A stretch of 7,120 nt of DNA from CAZJGG01 sp964545475 (GCA_964545475.1 CAZJGG010000097.1:1-7120); one strand, 5' to 3'; positions 1-6,425 are shown, counted from the first letter of the stretch. Notes: generated by a model not told the origin, from the sequence alone. Numbers and translations: made by a program.

Positions 1-32
1 CAGGAACAGCGGTGAATCGTTTGCTGTTCCTG
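1..32 (-). terminator. Probable terminator hairpin after xylB
   Basis: A perfect 10-bp inverted repeat (CAGGAACAGC at 1-10, GCTGTTCCTG at 23-32) with a 12-base loop lies 22 bases past the xylB stop codon in the direction of transcription. Its position and GC-containing stem fit an intrinsic terminator for the xylAB transcript. The U-tract that would confirm this lies before base 1 and cannot be seen. On the plus strand no T-run follows the stem, so it is unlikely to terminate transcription in that direction. Confidence 0.55.
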
Positions 33-54
33 CTCCACACCTGTTAATGTTTTG

Positions 55-1548
55 TCAAATCATACTGGAAAGCTGATTAAATCTTGATTTTAAATCGCTA
101 TACAGACCTTTGTATATGTCATAATATTTTGTGTAATGTATGCTGTTTTCTGGAATAGGTGTGCAAATTTTATCTTTCTTAATAAGCTTTTGGCAGGCAT
201 CCGGCACAGACGGATAAAGCCCGGCGCTAACTCCTGCCAAAATGGCTGCGCCAAGGGCAGGTCCTTCAGTTTGTTGTATGGTGGAAACTTGACAGCCGTA
301 AAGATCGGAAAGCATCTGCCGCCAAAGAGGGGATTTTCCACCGCCACCGCAAACCGCCATATCATTTGTTAAAACACCCATTTCGTTAAGAATTTCCGAA
401 CAATCTTTCATGGAGTATGCAACCCCCTCCATTACTGCTCTTGCTAAATGAGGTTTTCCATGAACGCTGGATAATCCAAAAAATACCCCTCTGCAATCTG
501 GGTTTAGGTGGGGTGTGCGCTCGCCCATAAGGTATGGAAGATAAATAAGCCGGTCTGCTCCAATAGGAAGCTTTGCCGCTAATTCATCTAATTCTTCATA
601 ACTTATGTTCTCAGCAAACTGGCTTTTAAACCATTTTAAGGAAAGCCCTGCCGCAAGCGTAACGCCCATTACATGCCATTGCCCTGGGACAGCAGCGCAA
701 AATGTATGTACTCTGCCCTTTTTATCAATACACATGGTGCTTGTATGGGCATAAACTACTCCTGAAGTACCTATTGTTGTAAACGCCTTTCCGTCAGTAA
801 CAACTCCTGTGCCTACAGCAGCCGCAGCATTGTCTCCTGCGCCTCCTGCTACAATTATTCCTGCCAATAGCCCTGTAAGTTTTGCCGCCTGTTCTGTTAT
901 TCTTCCGCTTATCTCCGTGCTTTTATAAACTTTGCCAAGAAGGCTTTTGTCAATATTAAGCCTTTGCAACACTTCGTCAGACCAGCAGCGCCCTGCAATG
1001 TCCAGAAGCTGCATTCCGCTTGCGTCTGATACATCTGTTGCATATTCCCCAGTAAGTTTAAAACGTATGTAGTCTTTAGGCAAAAGTATATGACGGCATT
1101 TTTTATAATTTTCCGGCTCATTATTTCTAACCCATAAAATTTTTGATGCTGTAAAGCCTGTTAATGCCGGGTTTGCAGTAATATCAATTAGCTTTTCTGC
1201 GCCTACAAGCTCCGTAATTTCTTTGCATTCTTTTGCTGTGCGCTGGTCGCACCAAATAATAGAAGGGCGTATAACCTGGTTTTGTTCATCAAGCATTACA
1301 AGCCCGTGCATTTGCCCGGAAAGACCTATGGCTTTTATGACTCCTGGGTTGTCAATGGCTGTTGTAACCTTTTTCAAAGTTTTGCATACAGCCTCCCACC
1401 AATCTTCAGGGTTTTGCTCTGCCCAGCCGTTTTGTGGCTGGTGCAAAGGGTATTCTTTCGTCGCCCATGAAATGATGCAACCATTTTCGTCAAACAAAAC
1501 CGTTTTTGTTCCGCTTGTTCCTATATCTATTCCGATTAAATAGTTCAT
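55..1548 (-). CDS. xylB: Xylulokinase (D-xylulose kinase, FGGY family)
   Basis: Cytoplasmic kinase that phosphorylates D-xylulose with ATP to D-xylulose 5-phosphate, the step that feeds xylose into the pentose phosphate pathway. The 497-residue length is normal for the family. The N-terminal FGGY domain opens with the phosphate-binding GIDIGTSGTK stretch (residues 6-15, Asp8). SGQMHG at 77-82 carries the Met-His pair that contacts sugar in E. coli XylB. GAGDNAAAAVG (237-247) supplies the catalytic base Asp239. YLMGERTPHLNPDCRG (339-354) and CGGGGKSPLWRQM (400-412) are typical of the C-terminal ATP-binding domain. The start is supported by GGGAG at 1556-1560, seven bases upstream. It lies 20 bp downstream of xylA on the same strand and is almost certainly cotranscribed. 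Other FGGY kinases are possible in principle, but the motifs plus the xylA neighbour make xylulokinase secure. Confidence 0.96.
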   Translation of the reverse strand: MNYLIGIDIGTSGTKTVLFDENGCIISWATKEYPLHQPQNGWAEQNPEDWWEAVCKTLKKVTTAIDNPGVIKAIGLSGQMHGLVMLDEQNQVIRPSIIWCDQRTAKECKEITELVGAEKLIDITANPALTGFTASKILWVRNNEPENYKKCRHILLPKDYIRFKLTGEYATDVSDASGMQLLDIAGRCWSDEVLQRLNIDKSLLGKVYKSTEISGRITEQAAKLTGLLAGIIVAGGAGDNAAAAVGTGVVTDGKAFTTIGTSGVVYAHTSTMCIDKKGRVHTFCAAVPGQWHVMGVTLAAGLSLKWFKSQFAENISYEELDELAAKLPIGADRLIYLPYLMGERTPHLNPDCRGVFFGLSSVHGKPHLARAVMEGVAYSMKDCSEILNEMGVLTNDMAVCGGGGKSPLWRQMLSDLYGCQVSTIQQTEGPALGAAILAGVSAGLYPSVPDACQKLIKKDKICTPIPENSIHYTKYYDIYKGLYSDLKSRFNQLSSMI

Positions 1549-1568
1549 ACGGACACTCCCTTAATATT

Positions 1569-2879
1569 CTATCTCAAACCGAACATAATATCATTTAAAA
1601 TACTTTCCAAAAGCTCTTGTTTGCCGCTTGTGTTTGTAGTAATTTCTCCCATTTTAAGTGCATAATCTGAAAGGCTTTCCAATGTTGCTTTTCCGCTTAC
1701 AATATCCGCTCCAATACCTGTTTCGTAGCTTTTGTATCTTTGTTCTGTAAAACGGTCAATTCTGCCGTCTTCAATTAGCTTTAGTGCAAGTTTATAACCT
1801 AAAGCAAAAGCATCCATTCCTGCAATATAACTTAAGAAAATGTCTTCGGCTTCAAAACTTCCACGCCTTGCCTTTGCATCAAAGTTAAGACCGCCGTTTG
1901 TAAAGCCTCCGGCTTTTATAACTTCATACATACATAAAGTTGTGTCGTAAACATTGGTTGGGAATTCATCTGTATCCCAGCCAAGGAGCAAATCCCCTTT
2001 GTTGGCATCAATAGAGCCGAAAATGTCGTTATCTCTTGCAACACGAAGCTCATGTTGGAATGTGTGCATTGCAAGCGTCGCATGGTTTGCCTCTATGTTT
2101 ACTTTAAAATCTTTATCAAGCCCATATTTGCGCAAAAAGGCTAAAACTGTAGCAACATCAAAGTCGTATTGGTGCTTAGTTGGTTCTTTTGGTTTTGGTT
2201 CGATGTAAAAATCTCCGTCAAAACCGTTCTTCCGCCCGTACTCAACTGCCATTTTCATAAGGCGTGCCATGTTGTCAAGTTCAAAGCCCATTTTTGTGTT
2301 AAGTAAAGTATCGTAACCTTCACGCCCGCCCCAAAATACGTATCCTTTACCGTTAAATTTTATAGTTACATCAATAGCTTTTTTAATTTGCCCTGCTGCA
2401 AAGGCGAAAACATCTGCGTTAGGAGAAGTGGCTGCGCCGTGTAAATACCGTTTGTTTCCAAAACAATTGGCAGTGCCCCAAAGGTTTTTCTTTCCGCTTG
2501 CTTGCATTTTCTCAAGTATGTAATCGGATACTTTATCTAAAATAGCATTGCTTTCTGCTAGACCTACCCCTTCCGGCGCAATGTCTCTGTCGTGGAAGCA
2601 AAAATAATCAACAGAAAGTTTTTCCATAAGTTCAAAACAGGCATCGGCCTTTTTATAGGCTATTTCCATAACATCTTTGCCGCCGAAACTTTTATCTGCC
2701 GTGCCTTCGCCAAAAATATCTACACCTTGGGCGCAAAGTGTATGCCAATAAGATATTGCAAATTTTAAATATTCCCGCATTTTTGCATCATCAGGATTAT
2801 AATGCTTAAAAGCAAGTGGGTTTTTGCTGTCTGAACCTTCGTACAATATTTTTGGAATGTTAGAGAAAATTGTTGACAT
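1569..2879 (-). CDS. xylA: Xylose isomerase (class II)
   Basis: Cytoplasmic metal-dependent TIM-barrel enzyme that interconverts D-xylose and D-xylulose, the first step of the isomerase route of xylose use. At 436 residues, with the extended N-terminus, it belongs to the longer class II group (E. coli, Bacillus, Clostridium). The active site looks complete. The FCFHDRD motif carries His96 (E. coli His101). The metal ligands are Glu227 (YIEPKPKEP), Glu263 and His266 (NIEANHATLA), Asp291 (SIDANKGD), Asp302 and Asp304 (GWDTDEFPT) and Asp334 (LNFDAKARRG). All are offset by five from the E. coli numbering, so the spacing is conserved. ATG at 2877-2879 is preceded by AAAGGGG (2887-2893), a good ribosome binding site. 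It is the first gene of the xylAB operon, driven by the promoter at 2934-2962. Nothing suggests damage. Confidence 0.98.
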   Translation of the reverse strand: MSTIFSNIPKILYEGSDSKNPLAFKHYNPDDAKMREYLKFAISYWHTLCAQGVDIFGEGTADKSFGGKDVMEIAYKKADACFELMEKLSVDYFCFHDRDIAPEGVGLAESNAILDKVSDYILEKMQASGKKNLWGTANCFGNKRYLHGAATSPNADVFAFAAGQIKKAIDVTIKFNGKGYVFWGGREGYDTLLNTKMGFELDNMARLMKMAVEYGRKNGFDGDFYIEPKPKEPTKHQYDFDVATVLAFLRKYGLDKDFKVNIEANHATLAMHTFQHELRVARDNDIFGSIDANKGDLLLGWDTDEFPTNVYDTTLCMYEVIKAGGFTNGGLNFDAKARRGSFEAEDIFLSYIAGMDAFALGYKLALKLIEDGRIDRFTEQRYKSYETGIGADIVSGKATLESLSDYALKMGEITTNTSGKQELLESILNDIMFGLR

Positions 2880-2909
2880 TATATATCCCCTTTATAAGTT
2901 TTTATATAT

Positions 2910-2921
2910 GTGCTCGTGCAC
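2910..2921. promoter_or_regulatory. Probable LacI-family operator at about +12 of xylA mRNA
   Basis: GTGCTCGTGCAC is a 12-bp palindrome with a single mismatched pair (2914/2917) and a central CG. A central CpG is the hallmark of LacI-family operators, where the hinge-helix leucine intercalates. Its centre is about 12 bases downstream of the predicted xylA start site (near 2927), almost the same place as lacO1 in E. coli. Bound repressor would block xylAB initiation or early elongation. The adjacent LacI-type regulator is the obvious candidate ligand. This is inferred from symmetry and position only. Confidence 0.6.
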
Positions 2922-2933
2922 TATTTTACAAAA

Positions 2934-2962
2934 ATTATACACTAAATACAAAACAATGTCAA
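2934..2962 (-). promoter_or_regulatory. Sigma-A promoter of xylAB
   Basis: On the minus strand TTGACA (2957-2962) is followed after exactly 17 bases by TATAAT (2934-2939), a perfect consensus vegetative promoter. Transcription should begin near 2927, giving a leader of about 48 bases that contains the 2910-2921 palindrome and the xylA ribosome binding site. A promoter this strong would need tight repression, consistent with the operator-like palindromes within and beside it. Confidence 0.85.
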
Positions 2963-2972
2963 TGTGCCACAT
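2962..2972. promoter_or_regulatory. Second operator-like palindrome between the divergent promoters
   Basis: ATGTG-C-CACAT is a perfect 5+1+5 inverted repeat that overlaps the outer edge of the xylA -35 box and lies upstream of the regulator's -35 box. It begins with the same ATGTGC as the 2910-2921 site (ATGTGC at 2908-2913). Its centre is about 51-52 bp away, close to five helical turns. It may be an auxiliary site allowing looping or autoregulation. The odd spacing and lack of a central CG make it weaker than the first site. Confidence 0.35.
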
Positions 2973-2990
2973 AAACATTACTAATAATTA

Positions 2991-3019
2991 TTTACAAAAA
3001 TTTCAGGATGTAATATAAT
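2991..3019 (+). promoter_or_regulatory. Sigma-A promoter of the LacI-family regulator gene
   Basis: TTTACA (2991-2996), a 17-base spacer, then TATAAT (3014-3019): one mismatch from consensus. It lies back to back with the xylA promoter, with 28 bases between the two -35 boxes. Transcription would start near 3026, giving a leader of about 30 bases that includes the GAAAGG ribosome binding site at 3044-3049. Confidence 0.75.
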
Positions 3020-3057
3020 GTTCTCAAACATATTCACTTTATTGAAAGGTTAGAAAA

Positions 3058-4080
3058 ATGGCTGTTACAGTAAAAAAAATATCCGAAATAAGTGGAGTAT
3101 CCCGTGGTACTGTAGATAGGGTTTTAAACGGGCGAGGAGGAGTAAGTGAAAAAACAAGGCAACATGTTGAACGTGTGGCAGCTCAGCTTGGATACAAACC
3201 AAACCTTGCAGGAAAAGCCTTAGCAGTTAGAAAAAAATCTTATGTTATCGGGGTTTTGCTTGCGTGCGAGGGAAACCCATTTTTTGATGAAGTTATAGAC
3301 GGAATTAGAAAGGCAGAATCCGAAATTTCTGAATATGGCGTATCTGTTATGTTAAAAACCATTAAAGGGTACGATAGCAATGTACAGATTAAAGCAATTT
3401 CTGAAATGCAGGATCAAATAAACGCTTTAATATTAAACCCAATTAACGAACCTGTAATTGAAGATAAAATAAAAACACTAGTTTCCGGAGGATTGCCTGT
3501 TTTTGCCGTCAATACTACTGTTGAAAATTCCTCAGCTCTTTGTTATGTTGGGACGGATTATTTTGAAAATGGCAGAATTGCCTGTGGCATTATGGGGCTT
3601 ATCTTACCAAAGGAAAGTAATAATATAGCAGTGTTAACAGGCTCAGAACACATATTAGGACATAACCAAAGAGTTGAGGGATTTCGCAGTGTAATGAATG
3701 AAAAATTCCCTAAATGGAACTTGATAGAAGTTTTTCAAACCAATGATGACGATAATATAGCATATAATGTTACAAAAGATATTTTGCAAAAGCACCCCTC
3801 TTTGGACGGCATTTACATTGCCGCCGCCGGTACATACGGCGTTTGTCAAGCCGTTTCCGAGGAAGTTAATGAAAATGTTCCAATTATTATATGCACCGAC
3901 AGCGTGCCGGAAACAAAACTAATGCTTAAAAAAGGCATAATAAAAGCCGCCATTTGCCAACAGCCTTTTGTGCAGGGTTACCAAGTGGTGCAAAAAGCAT
4001 TTTCATTTTTGCTTTCGGCTAATAAGCAGGAAGACTTTATTGTTTCCGGAGAAATATTAATTTCTGAAAGCTTGTATTAA
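3058..4080 (+). CDS. LacI-family transcriptional regulator, probable xylose-operon repressor
   Basis: DNA-binding regulator of 340 residues, the usual LacI-family length. Residues 4-24 form the helix-turn-helix (ISEISGVSRGTVDRVLNGRG). The segment QLGYKPNLAGKALAVRK (about 43-59) carries the hinge helix, with Leu55 placed to intercalate at a central CpG. Residues 63-340 form a periplasmic-binding-protein-like sugar-sensing domain, with VIGVLLACEGNPFFDEVIDG at 63-82, a YVGTDYFENGRIAC stretch at 163-176 and a CTDSVPET stretch at 279-286. ATG at 3058 follows GAAAGG with an eight-base spacer. It is divergent from xylAB, with operator-like palindromes in the shared region, so it most likely represses xylAB and releases on binding xylose or a related pentose. 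The ligand is inferred from context. Most Bacillota use a ROK-family XylR here, so no gene symbol is assigned. Confidence 0.88.
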   Translation: MAVTVKKISEISGVSRGTVDRVLNGRGGVSEKTRQHVERVAAQLGYKPNLAGKALAVRKKSYVIGVLLACEGNPFFDEVIDGIRKAESEISEYGVSVMLKTIKGYDSNVQIKAISEMQDQINALILNPINEPVIEDKIKTLVSGGLPVFAVNTTVENSSALCYVGTDYFENGRIACGIMGLILPKESNNIAVLTGSEHILGHNQRVEGFRSVMNEKFPKWNLIEVFQTNDDDNIAYNVTKDILQKHPSLDGIYIAAAGTYGVCQAVSEEVNENVPIIICTDSVPETKLMLKKGIIKAAICQQPFVQGYQVVQKAFSFLLSANKQEDFIVSGEILISESLY

Positions 4081-4137
4081 CGTGAGTCCGGCGAAGCCAA
4101 AATCCAAAAACGAGCCTATAAAATACTTTCTGTAAAC

Positions 4138-4176
4138 AATCCTTCCATGACATAATAAAAACCATGGAGGATTTTT
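4138..4176 (+). terminator. Terminator-like hairpin after the regulator gene
   Basis: AATCCTTCCATG (4138-4149) pairs with CATGGAGGATT (4163-4173), giving an 11-bp stem with one bulged T and a 13-base loop, followed by a short T-run (4172-4176). It lies 57 bases past the regulator stop and could end its transcript. The descending arm also contains the GGAGG ribosome binding site of the small ORF that begins at 4178. The structure could therefore instead be part of that ORF's 5' leader, or a mobile-element end. Confidence 0.5.
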
Positions 4177-4177
4177 A

Positions 4178-4249
4178 ATGGCAAGAACAAAACTAAACCT
4201 CTTCCGAAACTCGCTGTCGTCGTATTTGCGACATAATTTTTCGTTTTGA
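4178..4249 (+). pseudogene. 5' remnant of a small ORF interrupted by a repeat element
   Basis: ATG at 4178 has a very good ribosome binding site, GGAGG (4166-4170), seven bases upstream, and reads MARTKLN before running into the inverted-repeat element at 4197. It stops inside that element (TGA 4247-4249) after 23 residues. Beyond the element, the sequence from about 4302 is again open and strongly basic (INRGKEEPKKNYRNRHK, stop near 4376). This hints at one short Lys/Arg-rich coding sequence split by the insertion. I do not recognise the product; a transposase N-terminus or a small nucleic-acid-binding protein are both possible. Confidence 0.3.
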
Positions 4250-4303
4250 CTACGTCAGGGGTAAATTTGCCGCAAAACGGCGGCGTGGAGTTTCGGAAGA
4301 GGT
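4197..4303. mobile_element. 107-bp MITE-like element with 16-bp perfect terminal inverted repeats
   Basis: ACCTCTTCCGAAACTC (4197-4212) is exactly complementary to GAGTTTCGGAAGAGGT (4288-4303). The interior has nested short hairpins: GTCG/CGAC (4218-4221 with 4228-4231), TGAC/GTCA (4247-4250 with 4254-4257), GCCG/CGGC (4269-4272 with 4278-4281), and CGTTTTG (4242-4248) against CAAAACG (4273-4279). It has no coding capacity. CTA occurs just outside both ends (4193-4195 and 4304-4306), a possible but weak target duplication. The structure fits a non-autonomous miniature inverted-repeat element, or a dispersed structured repeat that folds as RNA. Copy number elsewhere in the genome would decide. 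Confidence 0.6.
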
Positions 4304-4431
4304 CTATTAACAGAGGAAAAGAAGAACCAAAGAAGAATTATCGAAACAGGCACAAACCTCAATTTAATTATTTTTAGTATTTTTATTTTCTGCAAAACAG
4401 CCCACCGCCATAAGTTTTTTCCAATGCTATT
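4304..4431. other. AT-rich intergenic stretch, no convincing gene
   Basis: This stretch lies between the inverted-repeat element and the end of the leftward gene at 4432. Apart from the basic reading frame continued from the interrupted ORF (to about 4376), I see only AT-rich sequence. No clear hairpin plus T-run marks the end of the leftward transcript coming from 4432. Confidence 0.5.
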
Positions 4432-5157
4432 TTATCCCTTCATGCGGCGAGATTCAATATTTGATGGTATCTCATCACAAGATTCCAACCTTTTCATTTC
4501 CCATAGCCCACAAAAATCCAGATATAAAGTGTCAAAATCATTTTCATCAAAAATATAAAGTATATCACCGAAACTTCTGCGTTTTACATAAGAGTAATTT
4601 TTGCCTAAATCGTAAGTAATTTTAATTATTTTTTCGGTATTGATAATACTGCCTATACTAATTAGTTTTTGCTCATCTGATAGAAGTAAATCCGAAACAA
4701 CCGCCTCATTAGCATTTACAGTACTTACGCTATATATAGGATTCTCTACGTCAATGTTAAAACCGCCGTATAAACCAAATAGATAAAGGTCGTTTGCATC
4801 AAAATATACTGGAGTTCCGCCTAAAGGATGAATATATTCAGTAATTACAGAGCCTGCAGTGTATGTTGGAGCAATTCCGAAGCAGCCATTCATAAGGCTT
4901 ATTTCGTTATCATACGATATATTTTTTATTTCCGTAGATGAAAGATTAAAGTCAAGCCCTGTTTCATCCAATTTAACTACTCTATTGGTTATTTTCCAAG
5001 AACCATATACATGTTTTTCCAAAATATTTATGTTTACATCGGGTAAATCAACTTTTTCATTAAGCGGCTTATTTATAAATGCTAATATAAAAATAATGAT
5101 AAAAGCACTAAAAATAGTGATGATCTGAAGTATACTTACTCTATTAAACAATTTCAT
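4432..5157 (-). CDS. Membrane-anchored protein with extracytoplasmic domain; candidate immunity protein for the lysozyme toxin
   Basis: A 241-residue protein of no family I can name with certainty. Residues 1-7 are basic (Lys2, Arg6), followed by one hydrophobic segment (about 8-28). This predicts an N-in anchor with residues 30-241 outside the membrane. The exterior part is beta-rich in appearance, with YGSWKITNRV at 51-60 and FGDILYIFDENDFDTLYLDF at 196-215. The GxW near the N-terminus and the strand near the C-terminus recall small lipocalin-like secreted proteins of Clostridia. The ribosome binding site is AAGGAG, about ten bases before ATG, and it begins immediately before the stop codon of the lysozyme gene, 14 bp away, so the two are cotranscribed. 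A surface-facing partner encoded directly after a muramidase is what an immunity protein or lysozyme inhibitor would look like. That role is inference from context. Confidence 0.8.
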   Translation of the reverse strand: MKLFNRVSILQIITIFSAFIIIFILAFINKPLNEKVDLPDVNINILEKHVYGSWKITNRVVKLDETGLDFNLSSTEIKNISYDNEISLMNGCFGIAPTYTAGSVITEYIHPLGGTPVYFDANDLYLFGLYGGFNIDVENPIYSVSTVNANEAVVSDLLLSDEQKLISIGSIINTEKIIKITYDLGKNYSYVKRRSFGDILYIFDENDFDTLYLDFCGLWEMKRLESCDEIPSNIESRRMKG

Positions 5158-5171
5158 AAAAATTTAGCTCC

Positions 5172-5480
5172 TTAAAATCCTATATCTTTTTTTAGCTTAT
5201 CTAACTCAGAATCATCATAAAATGTATAATCGTTATTGAAAAATATGTTAAACTCCATTAACCTTCGTCTAAACAAACCACCGTTAGAACCGTACCACCC
5301 CTTGTCAATAGCCTTATGCAGTACATCTAATGCGCCATTTTTATCTTTTCGCAAAAAATAATATAACAAGCTATCTGGGTCATATGCGCGATTACCATTA
5401 TACACAAGACTAGTTATCCCATCCATCTCATTTTGAGAGAATGTTAATTTTGTTTTATTGACAAGCTTTAACGCTATATC
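5172..5480 (-). pseudogene. Distal half of the GH24-type lysozyme, separated by an in-frame stop
   Basis: This is the same reading frame as the gene at 5481-6425, continued past a single TAA. The first 18 codons read DIALKLVNKTKLTFSQNE, then 84 codons run from the Met at 5424-5426. The sequence completes a phage-type lysozyme: FSQNEMDGITSLVYN matches the conserved (L)TQNQFDALVSFVYN helix, and GLFRRRLMEFNIF matches the late GLVRRRxAExxLF motif. No Shine-Dalgarno precedes the Met, so independent translation is unlikely; it would need readthrough of the stop. No further stops or frameshifts occur before the true end (TAA, 5172-5174), so decay is recent or the frame is still under selection. It ends 14 bp before the candidate immunity gene. 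Confidence 0.8.
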
Positions 5481-6425
5481 TTAATATTTTCTTAAATCAT
5501 CTAGGAGCAAAGATTCTGCTTCTTCAAATGTTAATATAGAAGGATTATCTTCGTAAGATTCAAAGCTGTCCAGCTGTTTTTTTATAATATCAGAAACACT
5601 ACTCACAGCTTGCTTGTTTCCAGAGCTATATCCATACTTATTTGCATCAGTATTTGACTGTATTGCATGACCATAGCCTACAGTAATGTAACCATCATTT
5701 GAATTATGTGGTTTTATTGCAACTTTTTTACCGTAATCATCAATAATATAGTCAGTACTTTTATATGGTTTTTCAATATTCGTAAGCCAGGAAGATAAAT
5801 TCGTTGTCGAACTGCTATTCGGCTTTTTAAACGTAGAATTCTTCTTTGAATTGTCTGAAAAATAACGCTTCAGTAAGTGTACATCGTATTTTATGGTAAT
5901 ACTGCGCACAGGACCGAAAAAATTAATAACTTGCGTTTTTTCATATACATATGGATTGTCGTTTAGCAAACGTATGCTTACAGGAACAACAGTGCAGTTG
6001 CAATTAGGATGAAACGGTGGAATATTTGATTCATCGTCTGTTTTTACAATTTTTCCGTCCATACTTTTACAATATTTGCATACATTTTCTCCAGATGCAA
6101 CTATTCTTAATTCATTATACCCCATTTCAGAAGCGGCTTCAACAACAGCTAAATTTGATATATACGCTTTATCATGTGAAATTAATTGCATAAAATCTTC
6201 TAAACTTTCGCCATACGGTTTGTAATTCGTATGCAAAAGGATTTTATGTAGGTCACTGTCTTCAAATGCTCTGTCAATTCTTGAGTCAATGTTTCTCAAA
6301 TTTAAAGAGTCTGCCTGCAAAACACCACCCAGTGCTTTTTGAGTCTCTAGATAACTAGTTTTATAAGCTTCGGCAAGTTCATGTTTTGCCGCAATAATTG
6401 TATAGCTATCTTTAGTTACTTTCAT
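5481..6425 (-). CDS. MuF-like phage head domain fused to the N-terminal half of a GH24 lysozyme (polymorphic-toxin-like, interrupted)
   Basis: Reads 314 residues from ATG 6423-6425, chosen over the ATG at 6441-6443 because AAAGGAG lies eight bases before it and would itself be translated as KGE from the earlier start. Residues 1-150 resemble the C-terminal MuF/phage head-morphogenesis domain, ending in CKYC (116-119), MDGK (122-125) and PPFHPNCNC (136-144), the cysteine-histidine signature of that family. A Ser/Asn/Lys-rich linker follows (about 190-211). Residues 212-314 begin a GH24-type lysozyme: WLTNIEKPYK with probable catalytic Glu218, YITVGYGHAI (246-255), and LTFEEAESLLLDDLRKY ending at the stop. 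Related lysozymes continue Y-E-D here, so TAA has probably replaced GAA. MuF-toxin fusions are known from temperate phages of Bacillota and attack competing bacteria. As it stands, the product lacks half the lysozyme fold and is probably inactive. Confidence 0.75.
   Translation of the reverse strand: MKVTKDSYTIIAAKHELAEAYKTSYLETQKALGGVLQADSLNLRNIDSRIDRAFEDSDLHKILLHTNYKPYGESLEDFMQLISHDKAYISNLAVVEAASEMGYNELRIVASGENVCKYCKSMDGKIVKTDDESNIPPFHPNCNCTVVPVSIRLLNDNPYVYEKTQVINFFGPVRSITIKYDVHLLKRYFSDNSKKNSTFKKPNSSSTTNLSSWLTNIEKPYKSTDYIIDDYGKKVAIKPHNSNDGYITVGYGHAIQSNTDANKYGYSSGNKQAVSSVSDIIKKQLDSFESYEDNPSILTFEEAESLLLDDLRKY

Noticed and set aside
136..372. Plus-strand ORF of 78 codons inside xylB
   Set aside because: It lies antisense to a well-conserved xylulokinase, has no family resemblance, and is a codon-bias shadow.
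1223..1543. Plus-strand ORF of 106 codons antisense to the xylB 5' half
   Set aside because: It covers the conserved N-terminal kinase domain on the other strand, and its translation looks random and Cys/Phe/Ser-rich.
2824..3018. Plus-strand ORF of 64 codons spanning the xylA start and the intergenic region
   Set aside because: It runs through the xylA promoter and operator palindromes and ends in the regulator's -10 box, so it is not a gene.
2881..3057. Catabolite-responsive element (cre) for CcpA in the xyl control region
   Set aside because: I looked for the TGNAANCGNTNNCA pattern; the palindromes present do not match it well, so no cre is claimed.
5172..5426. The 84-codon ORF as an independent small gene
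   Set aside because: Its frame is continuous with the upstream lysozyme through one TAA, no ribosome binding site precedes its Met, and its motifs are those of a lysozyme C-terminus.
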